In this document: positions 30,243-42,492 of the stretch, in pieces
Layout of the letters: each line of letters opens with the position of its first letter
Numbering within the stretch: position 1 is the first letter of the stretch
Source: Cyanodermella asteris
Taxonomy: Eukaryota > Ascomycota > Lecanoromycetes > Ostropales > Stictidaceae
Assembly (NCBI GenBank): GCA_900618795.1
Contig: UYJD01000004.1
Coordinates: 376,395-440,394, forward strand
DNA length: 64,000 nucleotides
Reading direction: 5' to 3'
Program-made: the position numbers and the translations under genes
The notes under the pieces: generated by a model
Told to the model about the DNA's origin: nothing
Databases searched by the model: none
What the model saw: only the letters and a program-made list of their open reading frames with translations

Positions 30243-31201
30243 CGAGAAAAGAAAGTGCTTGTTGTCGCATCATTGGCGCGCAGAAGAAAATAAAATAAGA
30301 TAAATTGTGTTTCCGTGTCCGAATTACGTTGTGCGTGAACCCGCGACGTCCACTGTCTCATATCGATGCGTTCGTCTTTTTGATTTTGTGTTTCCCGTTG
30401 TTTTTCGATCTAAAACGTACTCTTGTGATCATCTTCTGCTTCTACTGTCCGTTGATGCGCCCTGAATTAACTTCGCAATGCGAGCTTTCGCTGCTACAGC
30501 AGGGCCATTGTTTCAACATTTCCTACCTACGCGTAGCGATGAACCAAACTCGTGAAACTTGATTGAACTCTGAAAAATATCGTTGTACAGCCCTAGCGGG
30601 TCATGTTCAGCAGATGACACTAAGTACATGCACCGACCCTCAATCGTTGTCGAAGATGCGGAAAGCAGCAAGCCTGTGAGACCATCATTCGCAACGTCAT
30701 CAGAAAACCCAGCCAGGCTTCATGCCCGGGTCAGACTCAAACTCCGACGACCACCTAGGCCAGACTCCTTCGAAATGAAAGCATCAGAGTGCAGAACCAC
30801 AGCAACACGAACGCCGGCGTACCGCATGTCAGAGAGAATCAACGCACGATCAAAAGCAAGCATGTCGTTTTTTGGACACTACATCTCGCTGATACCTCCA
30901 CTTTCGTCGCCTGTTCCTCGCATATGTCGTCAACCAAATCCGTAATCCACATTTTTACCAGTCTCCGTCCTATCCAAAACCCCGAATAATCAATATAAGT
31001 GAAGACAGGAGGGGATATCAAAAAAATGGTAGAGCAAATAAATGGGCACCATACAGCCAACTGACCGCGTCCTGTACGTTCGGCTCGCTCAAAAGAGCCC
31101 GAATGATACACTGTCGTAGCAATAGCCGCTCAAGGACCGAATATGGCGAGCCGCTCTGCTTCAGTCATGGGTTTGGAAAGGCTCTCGTCATCGTAGGTAT
31201 T

Positions 31202-33564
31202 CTATACCTCGTTTCCGATGCCGGATTCCATACCACCATCAAAGCCGCCCATGTCGAAGTTGAAGTTGTCGAGAGAGTTTCCATTGCCGTCTTCGATGTA
31301 GGCGTCAAAGTTGAATTGGTCCAAGACATCTCCGGCTTCCATTGTAGCAAAGTCGAGGTCGCCGTTGCTGAAATTGATTGCCATATCGCCAGCATCAAGC
31401 ATGTTATCAATCGGCGCTGCAGGCTGACTGGGTTGCTGTGCTGTAGGAGCCGACGAGGCACCGTTGGCTTGGGCATTGGCGTTGCCATTGGGTCCGTTGG
31501 CAGAGACCTTGTTGTTCTTGTCAAAGGCAGCGTTGTTGGCCATGGCGGGAGTGATGGGCGTAGCGGGCTGAGAAGCAGCTGGCGCGTCCGTGTTCTCGGC
31601 GGGCGTGGCCGCAGCGTTGTTCGTCTTCTTCGTCGACGGCTAGATACGTTGTCAGCAAACACATACCCCAACAGCACGATCCTTACATACCTTGCGTTCC
31701 TTCTTGGTATCCTTCTTCTTGGGATTCGGCTTGTTCGTCGTCTGAGGTGTGCTGGCAGCAGCACTGGGTGCGGGGCTTGGTGCTCGTCCAGTGGCATTCT
31801 GGTTCGATGGCGGGACACCCTGCGGCGGAGGCATGGCGGCGTTCTGCTGTCGAGGCGTTCCGACCTGTCCGTTTGGACCAGGCTGCTGGTTGCCTGCGCC
31901 CATTGGTCCTTGCTGACCAGGCTGGAAACCAGGCTGGCCGGGCATCGGACCACCTTGTTGAGCGTTGCGCATCGCCTGCATCTGCTGAGCATTCATGCCA
32001 GCGGCGATGCCATTTTGGAAACCAGGGTGCGACGAGGGGGGCTGCATTCCGTTGGGGCCGGGACGCATTCCGTTCTCCATGCCCTGAATCTGTGAATAGC
32101 CCATGGCAGAGGGAGAGGCACGGGGACCGCCATCTGGCATGTGTGAGCTCGGGAGACCAGAGTTGGTGATTTGGGACGTACCTCGCTTCATTTGCTCGCT
32201 CGGATTCGGTGATGCGCCCGGTCGACTACCCGAGGGAGACATGTTCGGGGCGAACTGCATCGAGCCCATCTGGCCATTCTGACCCTGAACGCCGTCCTGC
32301 TCTTGCTTGGCCATCTCGAGGCGTTTCCTATTCTGGCGCTCGAGAAGCATCAGCTGCATCTGGTAATCTTGCAGGGCGTGGCCATTCTGCCCGTTGGCGA
32401 CGGGGCGGTTCATGTTGTTGCCGTTGTTGTAAAAGTCGCCGCTCCCGCCCTGCATCGCTTGCATGTCCATGCCCGGGTTCATCATGTTGGGGGAGCCTTG
32501 GCCGCCCATGTTTGCACGCTGCGCTGTGTCAACAGCCAGGTTCTGCTTATACAATTGTATGGATTTGTTCTGTACCTGTGGGTTTTGGGCTCCGAAAGTG
32601 GTCATCTGGTGGGTACTCATGCCTGCAGGGTTAATGCCGTTAGCCAACAGCATATTCTGGGCACGTTGCTGGTGCATCACGTTGGGGTCGCCCATTTGCC
32701 CCGGCATGCCACCACCGTTCATCATGCCCGGGGCAAATGGCTGGCCATCAGTTCGCTGACGCTTCGATGGCGATGGGGCGTTATCGCCGGAAGAAGGAGT
32801 GCGAGGCCTATTACCGTCGTTGTCCATGGCCGAACTCTCGCGAGCCATGTTGGCCTGCTGCTGGATGATGCGTTGGCGGTTCGCCTGCGCGTTCCTGGGA
32901 CCGTTCAGTAAGCATCAATGGTGAGCACAGAAGACGGCCTACATGGGACGGCCCATCATCATTCCTTGCGCGTTGCGTGCCATCATCGGGTCAGCTGGCA
33001 TCATGCCCTGGCGCATCATGGTTTGCTGCTGTTGAGTCTGCAAGCGGCTCAGGTTCTAGAGTCACGTCAGCGGCGTCGTTGGTATGTCAAGATGGACGAG
33101 GGTCGTACTTGGGTGTGCGACAGGTATTGGCCGGTGAGGTTCGTCCTGTTCACCCCATTGCTGCTGGTGCTGGCGTGATGAATATCGAAGAATATCGAAT
33201 ACCAGTCGAGCAGAAAGGCGCTGTTGCTCGTCAAAGCGTAGAGGGGAATTGCGGCCGGAGGCAGATCGTGTGGCCGCTGAGGCTCATTCTCTCCTCTCGA
33301 ATCATCGCCATCTGGGGCCTTGCGCTTGTTGGAGTCGGCGACCTGGACCTCGAGCGCACTGTTCTTCAGCGTGCGAGCAAGATCGAACTCGCCCATTTTG
33401 AGGAAATAGTCGTAGATGGCGGTGTTGAGGCGCGCCTTGTGTTGTGTCTTGTCATCGCCCTGGTCAGCAGGACGTCCCATGGCGCCGTTCATGACCTGCT
33501 GCTGCATCATGGCAGCGCCAGGCTGGCCGGGTTGCATGCCGTTCAATTGCATGGTGGTGTTCAT
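31202..33564 (-). CDS. somA: LisH-domain transcriptional regulator, SomA/Flo8 type
   Basis: Four exons: 33109-33564, 32943-33055, 31691-32894 and 31202-31639, joined in frame to 736 residues. Introns are 53, 48 and 51 bases with GTACGA/GTAGGC/GTATGT donors and TAG/CAG/TAG acceptors. Residues about 42-70 form a LisH motif (KARLNTAIYDYFLKMGEF). Then comes DWYSIFFDIHHA, shared with Flo8/Som1 proteins. The middle is extremely Met/Gln/Gly/Pro-rich, with a basic KRQR and later KPNPKKKDTKKERK (possible nuclear signals). The acidic Asn/Asp/Phe-rich C-terminus (DNFNFDMGGFDG) resembles an activation domain. Homologues act with the cAMP-PKA pathway to control adhesion, conidiation and virulence. The frame ends in TAG, but 22 more protein-like codons follow before TGA (see findings). 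The family call rests on LisH plus layout. Confidence 0.85.
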
Positions 33565-36013
33565 TGCTCAGCCGGGGAGATTGGGAGGAGGGAAGCAGTC
33601 GAAGCCGGCCGGCGATTACGGCGACAAGTAGCGCGCAGCGGTCGCGGAGGCTGCAAGGCCGCAACGAGCAGGCAGAGGCGACGCTGCGCAGGTGTATCGG
33701 CGCAATGCTAAGAAGACGAAGTCTCAGCAAGGCGGTCGTGTCGGAAAGGCAACGTGCTGGACGGTCGAGTGGGGAGGAGACGCTGCTCAAGCGTGAGTCG
33801 AGGTGGACGGGGAGTGCAGGGGTGGACCGCGGTGCTGAGCCGCTCGGATATGTATGTAGCAATTAGTGAGCCGGGCTAGCAGACGAGAGAAGGGAGGGAG
33901 ATGCTCCGACGAGGGTCGAGGTGAGGTGAGGTTGTGGTGAAGTCGAGTGCAGTTGGGTGTGGTGAGGTGTGGTGTGGCCGGCAGCGCCTGAGGCTTTTGC
34001 TTTGACAGCCCAGGGCGTCGCTAAGGATGAGAAACAGCGAGCGATCGCCACAGAGGCCGCTTTTCACTCGACTGCTGTTCTGCTGCGATCCAGGCTCGGC
34101 TGGCTGCTGCCGCGCTCCCGTCGCCAACGTCCGCTCGGCGCCCGCGCAATGATGGCAATTCTCCGGCGTCTTCGAGGCGAGTCTGGTCTGGAGGCGCGCT
34201 GCAAGCACTGCGTGATGAGGGAAAGAAGAGGTGCACAGGGCGAGCGAGCAAGAGAAGAGAACGAGACGGCGGAGAGCCAAGTCGCGCTTCTGACAGGCAA
34301 GCAAGCGCGGGTCTGCATCCTACCCGCGCTGTTCTGACATGTACCCGCCATGCCCAAGTCCTCTCCCAGCGACAACAATAATCTACCCCTTCAACCGCCG
34401 CGACCAGAGGTCAACCCTGGCTTGGAAAAGGGTCCCCGTCAGCTGCCCAACCTGCTCCACGCCCTCCTCTCTGCCTGATCCCCTTACACCGGCCTCTACT
34501 GAAGAACGACTCTATCCGCGGCCCGTCCTGCATTCGCCCATGGCGACATTGGGGTGAGGGTGGAGTGACCAGCTCAACACCGACTCCTACACTGACACCG
34601 ACACCGACACCGACAGTGGGTGCTGGGTGCTGCATCGGACCGACTCTGCCATGTGTATATCTCCGTCCCGGCACCCTCAGGGTCCTGGTCGTGCTGATGT
34701 ACAGTATCAACATGACTGTCGAGACGACAATAACCACACCAATTTGGAATGAAACGGCCGAGCCCCGAGCTCCCCGGTGCCATTCATTGGCGAGCCTTCC
34801 ATCTCATCTATACTGCAAGGAGATTTGCATCTGAGTGATTGTCTAGCCTGCTCTGACTGATTCCCGCGCCGTCTTGCTGCTTTGACTGCTTGACAGAGTC
34901 GTTCGGTCCCTGGAGGAGGCGTCGTGCGGTCCATGTTGCTCCTCGACGTTGATCCGCCATGCACCCACACCCAAGGTAGCTCAGGTGGATCGCGTTTCAT
35001 CAAGCTTATTGTCCTCCCGACGCGGCGGCCCGCATGCCACTTCAGCTCTCTTTACTGCCGGCTTCGCGCATGCCCAGTTCCCCCAACAGAACAGACAAAA
35101 GCCGAGTAGAACAGCATCGCGGCATTATCGCGACGGTCAGCGACGATAAGTGGTGAGACACGATAGACAGTGGAGAGACATTGAGGGGCGACCTTCGTCA
35201 CTGACGCTGCCCTGAGTGCCGCTATCATTGGGCTTTCCGGGTGGACCCTTGACGCAAACCACGTCTCCGAGGCCACGTGCGCTGCTGGGAACGAGCTCGA
35301 AGCGGCCAAAGCGAGCCTCTGCGGGGCAAAAGAGGTGCCGCACTGCGAGTCTCTTGCTGCCGACTGCGCAAGACTGCGCCGTTTGGAGGTCATGTCGTCT
35401 TGCTCCAATAAGCACCTTGCGAGATGGCACTCACTGTGATTGCGTAGAGACCTCGTTGGAAAACATTCACCATCTGTCATGGTCTGTGTTGATCGCAAGC
35501 AATAACATAGGTGCCTTAGGGTCCAATCTCTGCCAAGATATGACTCGCATTTTGCCAGCTGCTGCACAGCGGCAAGCCACCCCATGCCATACCAACACTT
35601 GCTGATCTACAGGCACAACATTCATCGCCACCGATCTGCCGACGGCATGTTCATGTTGCTACCTGAACCTCCATACTGCGCAACATCGACAATCTGCCAT
35701 CTCGACCTTGGGGGTACTGATTGTCGCTGTGTTTCCTTTGGGCAGCTAACAGCCGCTTTATCATCTCTTCCCCTGATTCGAACAGCCTCGGCTTGGTCTC
35801 ATCTGTAGTCAGCATGTCCTTTCGCCAACACCTATTGCTCAGCGTCGTCTTCAGGCTCTTTGGTGGCGAAACATCCGCGGTGGCAAGTCGAGCTAATCCG
35901 ACAGCACGTCGCTGGAAAGACTCGGCCGTCAAAGGCTACCAGTCCACGGCGACTAGGCCTGATCTCCCGCGCTCAGGCCCGGCTCCAGTCGAATCATCAT
36001 TTGAGCTTCTCAA
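33565..36013. other. Long intergenic region, no supported gene
   Basis: About 2.4 kb: promoter and 5' leader of the SomA-like gene (such regulators often have long leaders) and the 3' side of BET3. Several overlapping ORFs of 100-177 codons occur on both strands without motifs; a plus-strand frame from 35814 starting MSFRQHLLLSVVFRLFGG is the most protein-like but runs antisense into BET3. Confidence 0.4.
34591..34617 (+). repeat. ACCGAC hexamer microsatellite
   Basis: About four units of (ACCGAC), the first imperfect (ACTGAC). Confidence 0.8.
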
Positions 36014-37054
36014 TCAGTCGTCCTCCGGCGGGAGCTCGTCTTCCAGGTATTTGACTAGCGTAACTCGCATCTCTGTCGTTTCGTCGCCACGCAGTACATC
36101 GCTGACAAAGTGTGTCTCCACTTGCATTTGCACCTGGTACGGATCATTAGCCTGCAGCTCCGCTAAACCAACATCTCCACCGGTCGATGGCTTTGTGTCG
36201 TCCGAGCTCACGAGTTCATGAATGCCCTACAACGGCAAGGACACATTGCGCCATTGACTTGTTCGGGCGATGTGGGACAAGCGTCGTGCCAGTCATGTGG
36301 CGTGTCAAAGCGCTAGACGACAGCAAACGTGTTGAATTGGCAAACATACCATCTCAAGTGACCCTCTTAGCACGCCGCACAACAAATTGCTGAACCACAG
36401 CTCGTCTTGTGCTTTGTTGTCGTCCGGCAGCTCGACAAAATCTGCAAGGGGGTTCTCTTCGAACACCAATGAGAATGCCTTGCCGTCTGCAGACCAGTTC
36501 GCCACGACCGGTGTGATGTTGAGAAAGATCTTAAACCCGACCTGCCAAACATATCAGTCAAACCCTGGGGACTTTATCGTCCAAGTCTCAAAGACCAAGA
36601 ACCAGGTAGTCAGATAGTGACGCATGGTAGTGACATGTAGTCGTGACATACTTTCGATATCGTTTCGGCCGTCTCCCGAAAGTTGGTACACCTCTGCGCA
36701 CTTGACTTGGCAAAGAAGTCTTCGATAAGACGCATGCCAATGTTGTAGCCCATCTTGTCAAGTTGCTTGTTGACTTCGGCGTAATCTTGGTCGAGGTCGC
36801 TGCACAGCTGGGCAACCATCGTGCCGTACGTGAGTGTCACCAGCTCAGCATTGACCTTGTCGATGCGGCCTCTAAATCAAGTCAGAACATGTGACCGAAG
36901 ACCTGATACACATGGCTTCTTTTCCGATGTGCAGCGCAGACGCTGGTACATGGGTCGCCACTCACTTCCAGGCTCTGCTTGCAGTTAGCTCCAGAAAATG
37001 ATCATAATCTGGAAGTACCTACTCCTCGCCGATCTGAGAATACTTGGACGCCAT
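36014..37054 (-). CDS. BET3: BET3 / TRAPPC3, TRAPP complex core subunit
   Basis: Five exons: 37023-37054, 36966-36974 (9 bases), 36652-36871, 36350-36541 and 36014-36133, giving 190 residues and TGA. Joined N-terminus: MASKYSQIGEE, AWK, then RIDKVNAELVTLTYGTMVAQ. NKQLDKMGYNIGMRLIEDF, QRCTNFRETAETISK, VGFKIFLNITPVVANW and VQMQVETHFVSDVLRGDETT match the Bet3 family block by block. The cysteine in QRC is the conserved acylated residue of the family's hydrophobic channel. Bet3 is a core of the TRAPP complexes, which activate Rab1/Ypt1 and tether vesicles at the Golgi. Introns have GTAGGT, GTGAGT, GTATGT and GTATGT donors. The last intron (216 bases, GCTAAT branch, CAG) contains an alternative TAG acceptor that would insert 31 in-frame residues. 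The gene is divergent from SNRNP40. Confidence 0.92.
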
Positions 37055-37413
37055 CTTGGTGGCTGCACTTTTGCAGATTCAGCGTGCAGCAGCTGGCAAC
37101 TGTCAAGAGGCCGATCCAATCTTTGCAAACTATATGCATGTACCACGCGTCTGGGATATCATGAGAGGAGTTGATGATGAATGAGTTCGGAAGAGGAAGC
37201 TCAATCCACGCTTGACGCCTGGCCCGCAGTCTTGGCGCTTCCCGCAGAAACAGCTTTCAAGGATTTGCGGAGCTCGCGGCTATCATTTTGCATCACCAAA
37301 CCTTGAATTCACCTTGAAGCCTACGCCTACGAAGTGCAGCAGACACGACAATTCGGCGCGATATTGGCTACCTCTCTGCCGACAATCAAGCCCTTTCCTC
37401 ACTCAATCCCCCA
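37055..37413. promoter_or_regulatory. Shared divergent promoter of BET3 and SNRNP40
   Basis: 359 bases separate the two start codons, which point away from each other. No distinct TATA was seen. The region must hold both core promoters and both 5' leaders, so some co-regulation of these housekeeping genes is possible. Confidence 0.6.
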
Positions 37414-38573
37414 ATGTCAATCGAAAAGCGCTCCGCCAGCAATGCCTTTGGCAGCTCCCAGATGGTCGTGAAGCGCCAAAAGTCCTCATCAGACCTCAAT
37501 GGCAGCAACGGCGCCCTCACACAATCCGTAAGTATGCCTTTTCGTCCTACCGACAGCTGCGACATATGGATATAATCGAGCTTTGTGGCTGAACTATATT
37601 TCTTCAAGGCCGTCCGCTGATTTCCCCCTTTCAGGGCACTGGCCGCAGCAGCTCCCTCAGCGCCCCGGTCCTGTCCCTCACGGGCCACGACAGCGAAGTG
37701 TTCACCGCCCGTTTCTCCCCGTCAGGTCAGCAAATCGCCTCCGGCTCCTTCGACCGGAAAATCTTGCTATGGAGGACGTACGGCGATAACGCGAACTACG
37801 GAGTTCTTTCTGGGCACAAGTCTGCGGTACTAGATTTGCATTGGTCGCGTGATGCCCAAAGTCTGTTCTCCGCCTCTGCGGATGCGACGATCGCGTCTTG
37901 GGACTTGGAAACGGGCTCGAGGATCAGGAGACACGAAGGACACGAGGAAGTGGTCAACGCAATTGATGTCTCGAGACGGGGTGAAGAGGTACTGGTCAGC
38001 GCGAGCGACGACGGGACCGTGGGGATCTGGGATCGGAGGATGAAGTTCGCAGCGGACATGCTCGAGAGCGATTTTCCCATCACGGCCGTCGCGTGGTCAG
38101 AAGCCGGGAACGAAGTCTACACGGGCGGAATCGACGAGGTGGTAAAGGTCTGGGACATTCGGAAGAAGGCGGTCAGCTACTCGATGAGAGGGCATGCAGA
38201 CACGATCACGAGTCTAAGCCTGTCGCCTGATTCGCAGCATTTGTTGAGTTTTGCATTTGATGGGATGGTCAAGATGTGGGATGTACGGCCCTTTGCGCCA
38301 GCGGATCGCTGTGTCAGGACTTTTGACGGCGCGCAGGTCGGGCTGGATAGGAATCTGATGCGGGCTAGCTGGGGCGCAAAGGGCGAGAGAATCGTTGCGG
38401 GGAGTGGGGATGGGAGTGTGGTTGTTTGGGAAACGAGGACGGGCAGGCTGTTGGCGAAACTGCCGGGGCACAAGGGGACCGTGAATGATGTGAGATTTGA
38501 GCCGACGGGAGAGCCGATATTGGTTTCTGCGAGTACGGATCGTACGCTTCTATTGGGAGAGATTGGAAGGTGA
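37414..38573 (+). CDS. U5 snRNP 40 kDa WD40 protein (SNRNP40/Cwf17 type)
   Basis: Exons 37414-37527 and 37635-38573 (GTAAGT...TTTCAG, intron 107 bases) give 350 residues and TGA. A short basic N-terminus with MVVKRQKSS precedes seven WD40 blades: LSLTGHDSEVFTARFSPSG, FDRKILLW, LSGHKSAVLDLHWSRD, ATIASWDLETG, HEEVVNAID, GTVGIWD, ITAVAWSEAGNEVYTGG, VVKVWDIRKKAVSYSMRGH, DGMVKMWDVRPF and GSVVVWETRTGRLLAKLPGH. The LSLTGHDSEV...SGSFDRKILLW...YGVLSGHKSAVLDLHW pattern, the DGMVKMWDVRPF blade and the length of about 350 are specific to SNRNP40. It is a component of the U5 particle and of the activated spliceosome in the nucleus. The intron lies between the variable head and the propeller. Confidence 0.92.
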
Positions 38574-39758
38574 TACTCGATGAGAAGTCGAGAATTCAAT
38601 TTTATGAGCTACGACATTTGACCAACATCCGATATCATCACTCGGATCCACAGAGCGTTCCGGCCTTCAAGGTACTAGTCGTTACCCACCGATATGTCAA
38701 GCAAAGCGGGAGCACGAAATTCGTTGCCGCCCTCAGGTAAGCTACGTTGATAGTACCTCGTTATGCACGACCCCGATTACTGCAGCAGCTACTACAGACA
38801 CCACACACAGGACTACTCCCATAGGTGGTGGTTTGAGTGTTTACTTTCGTTGGCACGAAGGCACTCAGACAAACAGGGACAAGTACAGCGGCAGATACTT
38901 CTACCTGCCCGCCTTGCGAGGGCCATCCGTCACCCGACAGCTTCGATTTATCGCAACGACCGCACCATTTCGACTCGATTGAGCTTCCTAGTCACAAGTC
39001 AAGGCCGACCCATCATGAACAGTGAAGACTCTCACCTAAAGCAATCTCACCGAACTGTCGAAGATCGCTTCAAATCCCAGTCTTCTGTCACTCGCGCAAG
39101 TGCCGATGTGTACAAGCGTGAAATCCGTTTTCGCCTTGTACTCCACACCTCCAACAGACACTCCCCCAACGACAAGAGCCCACGCAGGGCTACAGGGCTA
39201 TAGGGCTCCGCAGTTTGCAGTTCGTAGAAGTCTCCTATGGATACCGGGCTCGACCCGATGGCCGACATCGCTCGGCGCAATGCGTCTGTTGTGGAGAGGT
39301 GGTGATCAAAAGTCCGTTGATACGGGTACGGCGTTCTGCTTTAGTGTCAAAACATACTCAGGCTTCATAGGATTTCATCAGTCGCATGGTGTGAGCAGCA
39401 GGGATACAGTGGAAACACCGAGAATCAATGTAACCGAACATTACTAGACGGATGCCAAAATGATTCGGCGCGTGCATTGTGTGATGTCGATGGCTTGGTT
39501 CTCATTGCGATGCTGGAGGGGGTCGCAGATCTCAATATCATAATAGCGGAGCTGTACCTCAGGTATTCAGACTTATGTTCCCTCTTGTGACTAACACATC
39601 GTTGCAAGAACACGGCCATGAAAATTTGAGACAACAGCGAATCTCCTGAAAGCAATAATTCGAGACATTTTAATTCTTCTCTCTCCGCGGTCAAGGCTAT
39701 AGTCAATTTATGCGTACAGGGTATCATGAGCTCGTCATAAGAAAATCAGCGTTCAACC
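38574..39758. other. Convergent intergenic region, no supported gene
   Basis: About 1.2 kb between the 3' ends of SNRNP40 (plus) and the DUF7732-like gene (minus). Short ORFs only. Confidence 0.55.
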
Positions 39759-40934
39759 TCACAACACCCACAGGCTCACCGCCAAGCCTGCAGCCATGGC
39801 CACGTAGCCACCCCTCTCAACCCTCAACATCGCACTGGCAGCACTGACATCGTCGTCGTCGTCATCGGCCGGTAGCGTACCGTTCAAGATGACCGTATCC
39901 GTCCCGTTGACAGTTTGAATGGTCGCAATACTGGCGTTCTTGGTATCGTTGAAACCGTTGTCGCCAAAGAATTCGTCAAAGAAAGTGGCATTCTTGTTAT
40001 CGTCGCAACCGCAAGTTTGATCGTCGGCGCAGAGGCACTTGACGGGCAAAGTGACAGTAGCGTCTTGCCGGGTCTCAACACGTGTATTTGTTCGGTTGGT
40101 GCGGTTGCCGTGACGGTAGTTGTAGCCCGTGGTCCAAGGATAGATGTAAGGATGCGGCCATAGAAGTGCAGCACCTGCGAAGCCGAAACCTAGGGCTGCT
40201 CCACCGACGGCGAAAGGCAGGATGCCGCCCGGTGAACGTGCGCCGGCGGCATATGAGCTCGTGGAACCGCCGCCGTAGTAGCGTCCGCCACCGTAAGAGG
40301 GGGATGAGCGCGTTCCGCCGCCGCTGCCACCTCTGCTTCCTGATGAAGATGAACCTATTATTTGTGTTAGCGCCCGTGGAAAAGCAAATCGATCGATGGA
40401 ATGCGAGAATTGCAAGCGCAAGCCACAAGCCATCCTCGACAAAACAACGCACCTCCAGAGGAAGATCCACCGCGAGAACCAGACGAAGAACTACTTGAGC
40501 CAGATGACCCTGAACTCGAGCCCCCACTAGAACCGCCGCTACTACCTATACCAACAGAGCAAAGATGAGCCAACCATCCTCTTCCACACGTGTCATGGGG
40601 CTAGACAAGAGTACTGCAACGAGGAAGAACATGAAAAAGGTTCGAAATACTAACCACCACTGCTGCTGCCGGATGAAGAACCGCCTGACGAGCCACCTCC
40701 TCTACCGCCTCCGCCGCGTCTCTTCTCAAGGTCATTTGTGATCAGGCCATCTGCCTTTGCGTCTCTCTCTTGAAAGCCAAAATCTGAAAGCGGGACTGCG
40801 CGCTCAAACGCATCTGGGATCGCGTCGGCCTCTCGGTGGAGTAGCGCATTCGTGTCTGAGTCTGATGCGAGTGGGTTGGCGAGAGTGGGTTGCAAGATGG
40901 CCAAAGCTGCGACGGCTGATGTTGCGATTCTCAT
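39759..40934 (-). CDS. Secreted Gly/Ser-rich protein, DUF7732-like
   Basis: Exons 40655-40934, 40453-40545 and 39759-40354 give 322 residues and TGA. Introns are 109 bases (GTTAGT...TAG) and 98 bases (GTGCGT, GCTAAC branch, TAG). Residues 1-19 are a signal peptide (MRIATSAVAALAILQPTLA). A propeptide-like segment ends in LEKRRGGGG, a possible Kex2-type site. Glycine/serine repeats span all three exons. A conserved core follows: GILPFAVGGAALGFGFAGAALL, then YPWTTGYNYRHGNRTNRTN, PVKCLCADDQTCGCDD with paired cysteines, and repeated N-glycosylation sites up to TVILNGTLP. The last 20 residues are hydrophobic, consistent with a GPI signal or membrane anchor. The cysteine block and closing NGT strand recall the fungal DUF7732 group of surface proteins. 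Function is unknown; a wall or surface role is inferred. Confidence 0.8.
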
Positions 40935-42492
40935 CTTGTGTTGTTTCTTCGTGTACGCCGGGGAAGTAAGGTAGGAGCGGAGAATCGTAGGTCGGACAGG
41001 TATTAAAGCAAGCGGTCTTGAGGATCGGGTAGCAAGGGCTTTGTCTTTAATGTGTCACAATCGGGTATCAAACGTCAAACACAAAGCTCCGTGTCGTGGC
41101 TGAAGTGCGAGATATGTGACCGTAGGGCTGGAGTGCAAGTGCTCCAATACTTATATTGACTTGCGGTCCTGACGTCGGGGTATACGGCAAGATCGGCCAT
41201 ATGGCAACGACAATGGCCGTCTTTCTCATCCATCATCATGCCATGGCGCATTGTGGCCATGACCACATCGCAACCATGGGTGTGATTGGTGTGAAGTCAA
41301 GGCACAGCCATTTCCGGGGCGGAAGAGGTCGGTTGGCGGCACCGCTTTTACCGCAGCCAAATCTAAGCCACGGGCCATTTTACACGTGAGCTGCTGCTTT
41401 GAGCGACGGAAATACATTGATCCGCTTCCGTTCTGGGTAGATAGTGGGTCAACTAGCGGCCCCAAGCACGACCAGACTTCCTTTCACTTGGCTGCCGTCA
41501 GCGACGTGCAAGGCAACTTTGAGGGCGTCATTCCACCATTCCAGATCATCAGATTCCATAATTTGAGCTGCCCTGATTGCGCCATCGACGACCATAAGGA
41601 TTTATAGCGAGACTAAATGAATAGTGTGTTCAGATTCATAGACATGTCCGCGTAGACACGTCTCTGCTTCGATCTTTACGACCTGAGATCGTGTACGAAT
41701 GGTTGCGCCACAATTGATCTACGAGTAAACAGAATCATCCCTGAAACATTTGGCTGACAACGAGCGCTTTGTGAGCTGGCGGAGGAGTGAGAAAACCTCG
41801 ACAGTGAAAAAGAGTCAACTTGCTGGCGCGATCATATTCGGGTTCGAAAAAGGAATCGTTGATTGCCATCATTATTATGACTTTGTGCACACATGTTTCG
41901 ACGCATTTACGAAACTATTTCCACTTGGCGCCGCTTCACCCTGCACCCAGACATACACTTTTCAAGTAACCTTTACTATGCTCGCAAACATGGCCTTGCG
42001 AAGTCATATCCAAGTAGTTCAAGGTTGTTTGCAAACGCACGAGTTGCGGCCTCTTGGTTGCTGATGCGGGAAGTGCGGCCTAATCCCTCGCTGGCTATCA
42101 CGCAGAACACTGCCGTGACAGGGTCTCTTTGGGACGATTTTGGCTCCGAATCAGGGTTCGACAGGGCAAGGCAGAGCTACAATAGGCATTTGCTGCCAGT
42201 GGCGACCGTTTACATGGCCCGCGGCACGAAATGTCAGCTGACCGTGTGCAACGCCAGTCTGATACGATACAAAGCCTATCGAGGGTTCATACCACCCCCG
42301 CACCAGTTGACCAGCATCCCGGGTCGGTCCTCAATTAAAATCGCCATCCTGGGGTGAATTTAGGCTGTCGAAACATACGACGTTTCTGGTCGTCGATTAA
42401 ACCCTTCTCGTCTGCTTCCTGTGACTGCAGCTGACTGGGTCCGTCGTGGCTAACCTTGGCTCCCGTCACCACGTGGTAAGATATCGCTCAAG
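40935..42492. other. Divergent intergenic region, no supported gene
   Basis: About 1.6 kb between the DUF7732-like gene (minus) and the P450 gene (plus). A plus-strand frame of 154 codons at 41893-42357 has no motif. No repeat or RNA gene was seen. Confidence 0.5.

Larger units (their letters stand above)
29290..31201. other. Long low-complexity intergenic region
   Basis: About 1.9 kb upstream of the PPxY gene and downstream of the SomA-like gene. It contains CCTACC/CCTTACC-type motifs near 29690 and 30070, poly-C flanking a 25-N gap, CCAAT-type and GA/G repeats. No coding frame is supported. Confidence 0.55.

Noticed and set aside
35814-36221. Plus-strand frame starting MSFRQHLLLSVV, possibly mitochondrial
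   Set aside because: It runs antisense into BET3 exon 5, where it becomes a Ser-rich shadow; no downstream exon could be placed.
42130-42170. Possible tRNA B-box-like GGTTCGA motif
   Set aside because: No matching A box, acceptor stem or cloverleaf could be formed around it; the same holds for similar motifs at 47525 and 61390.
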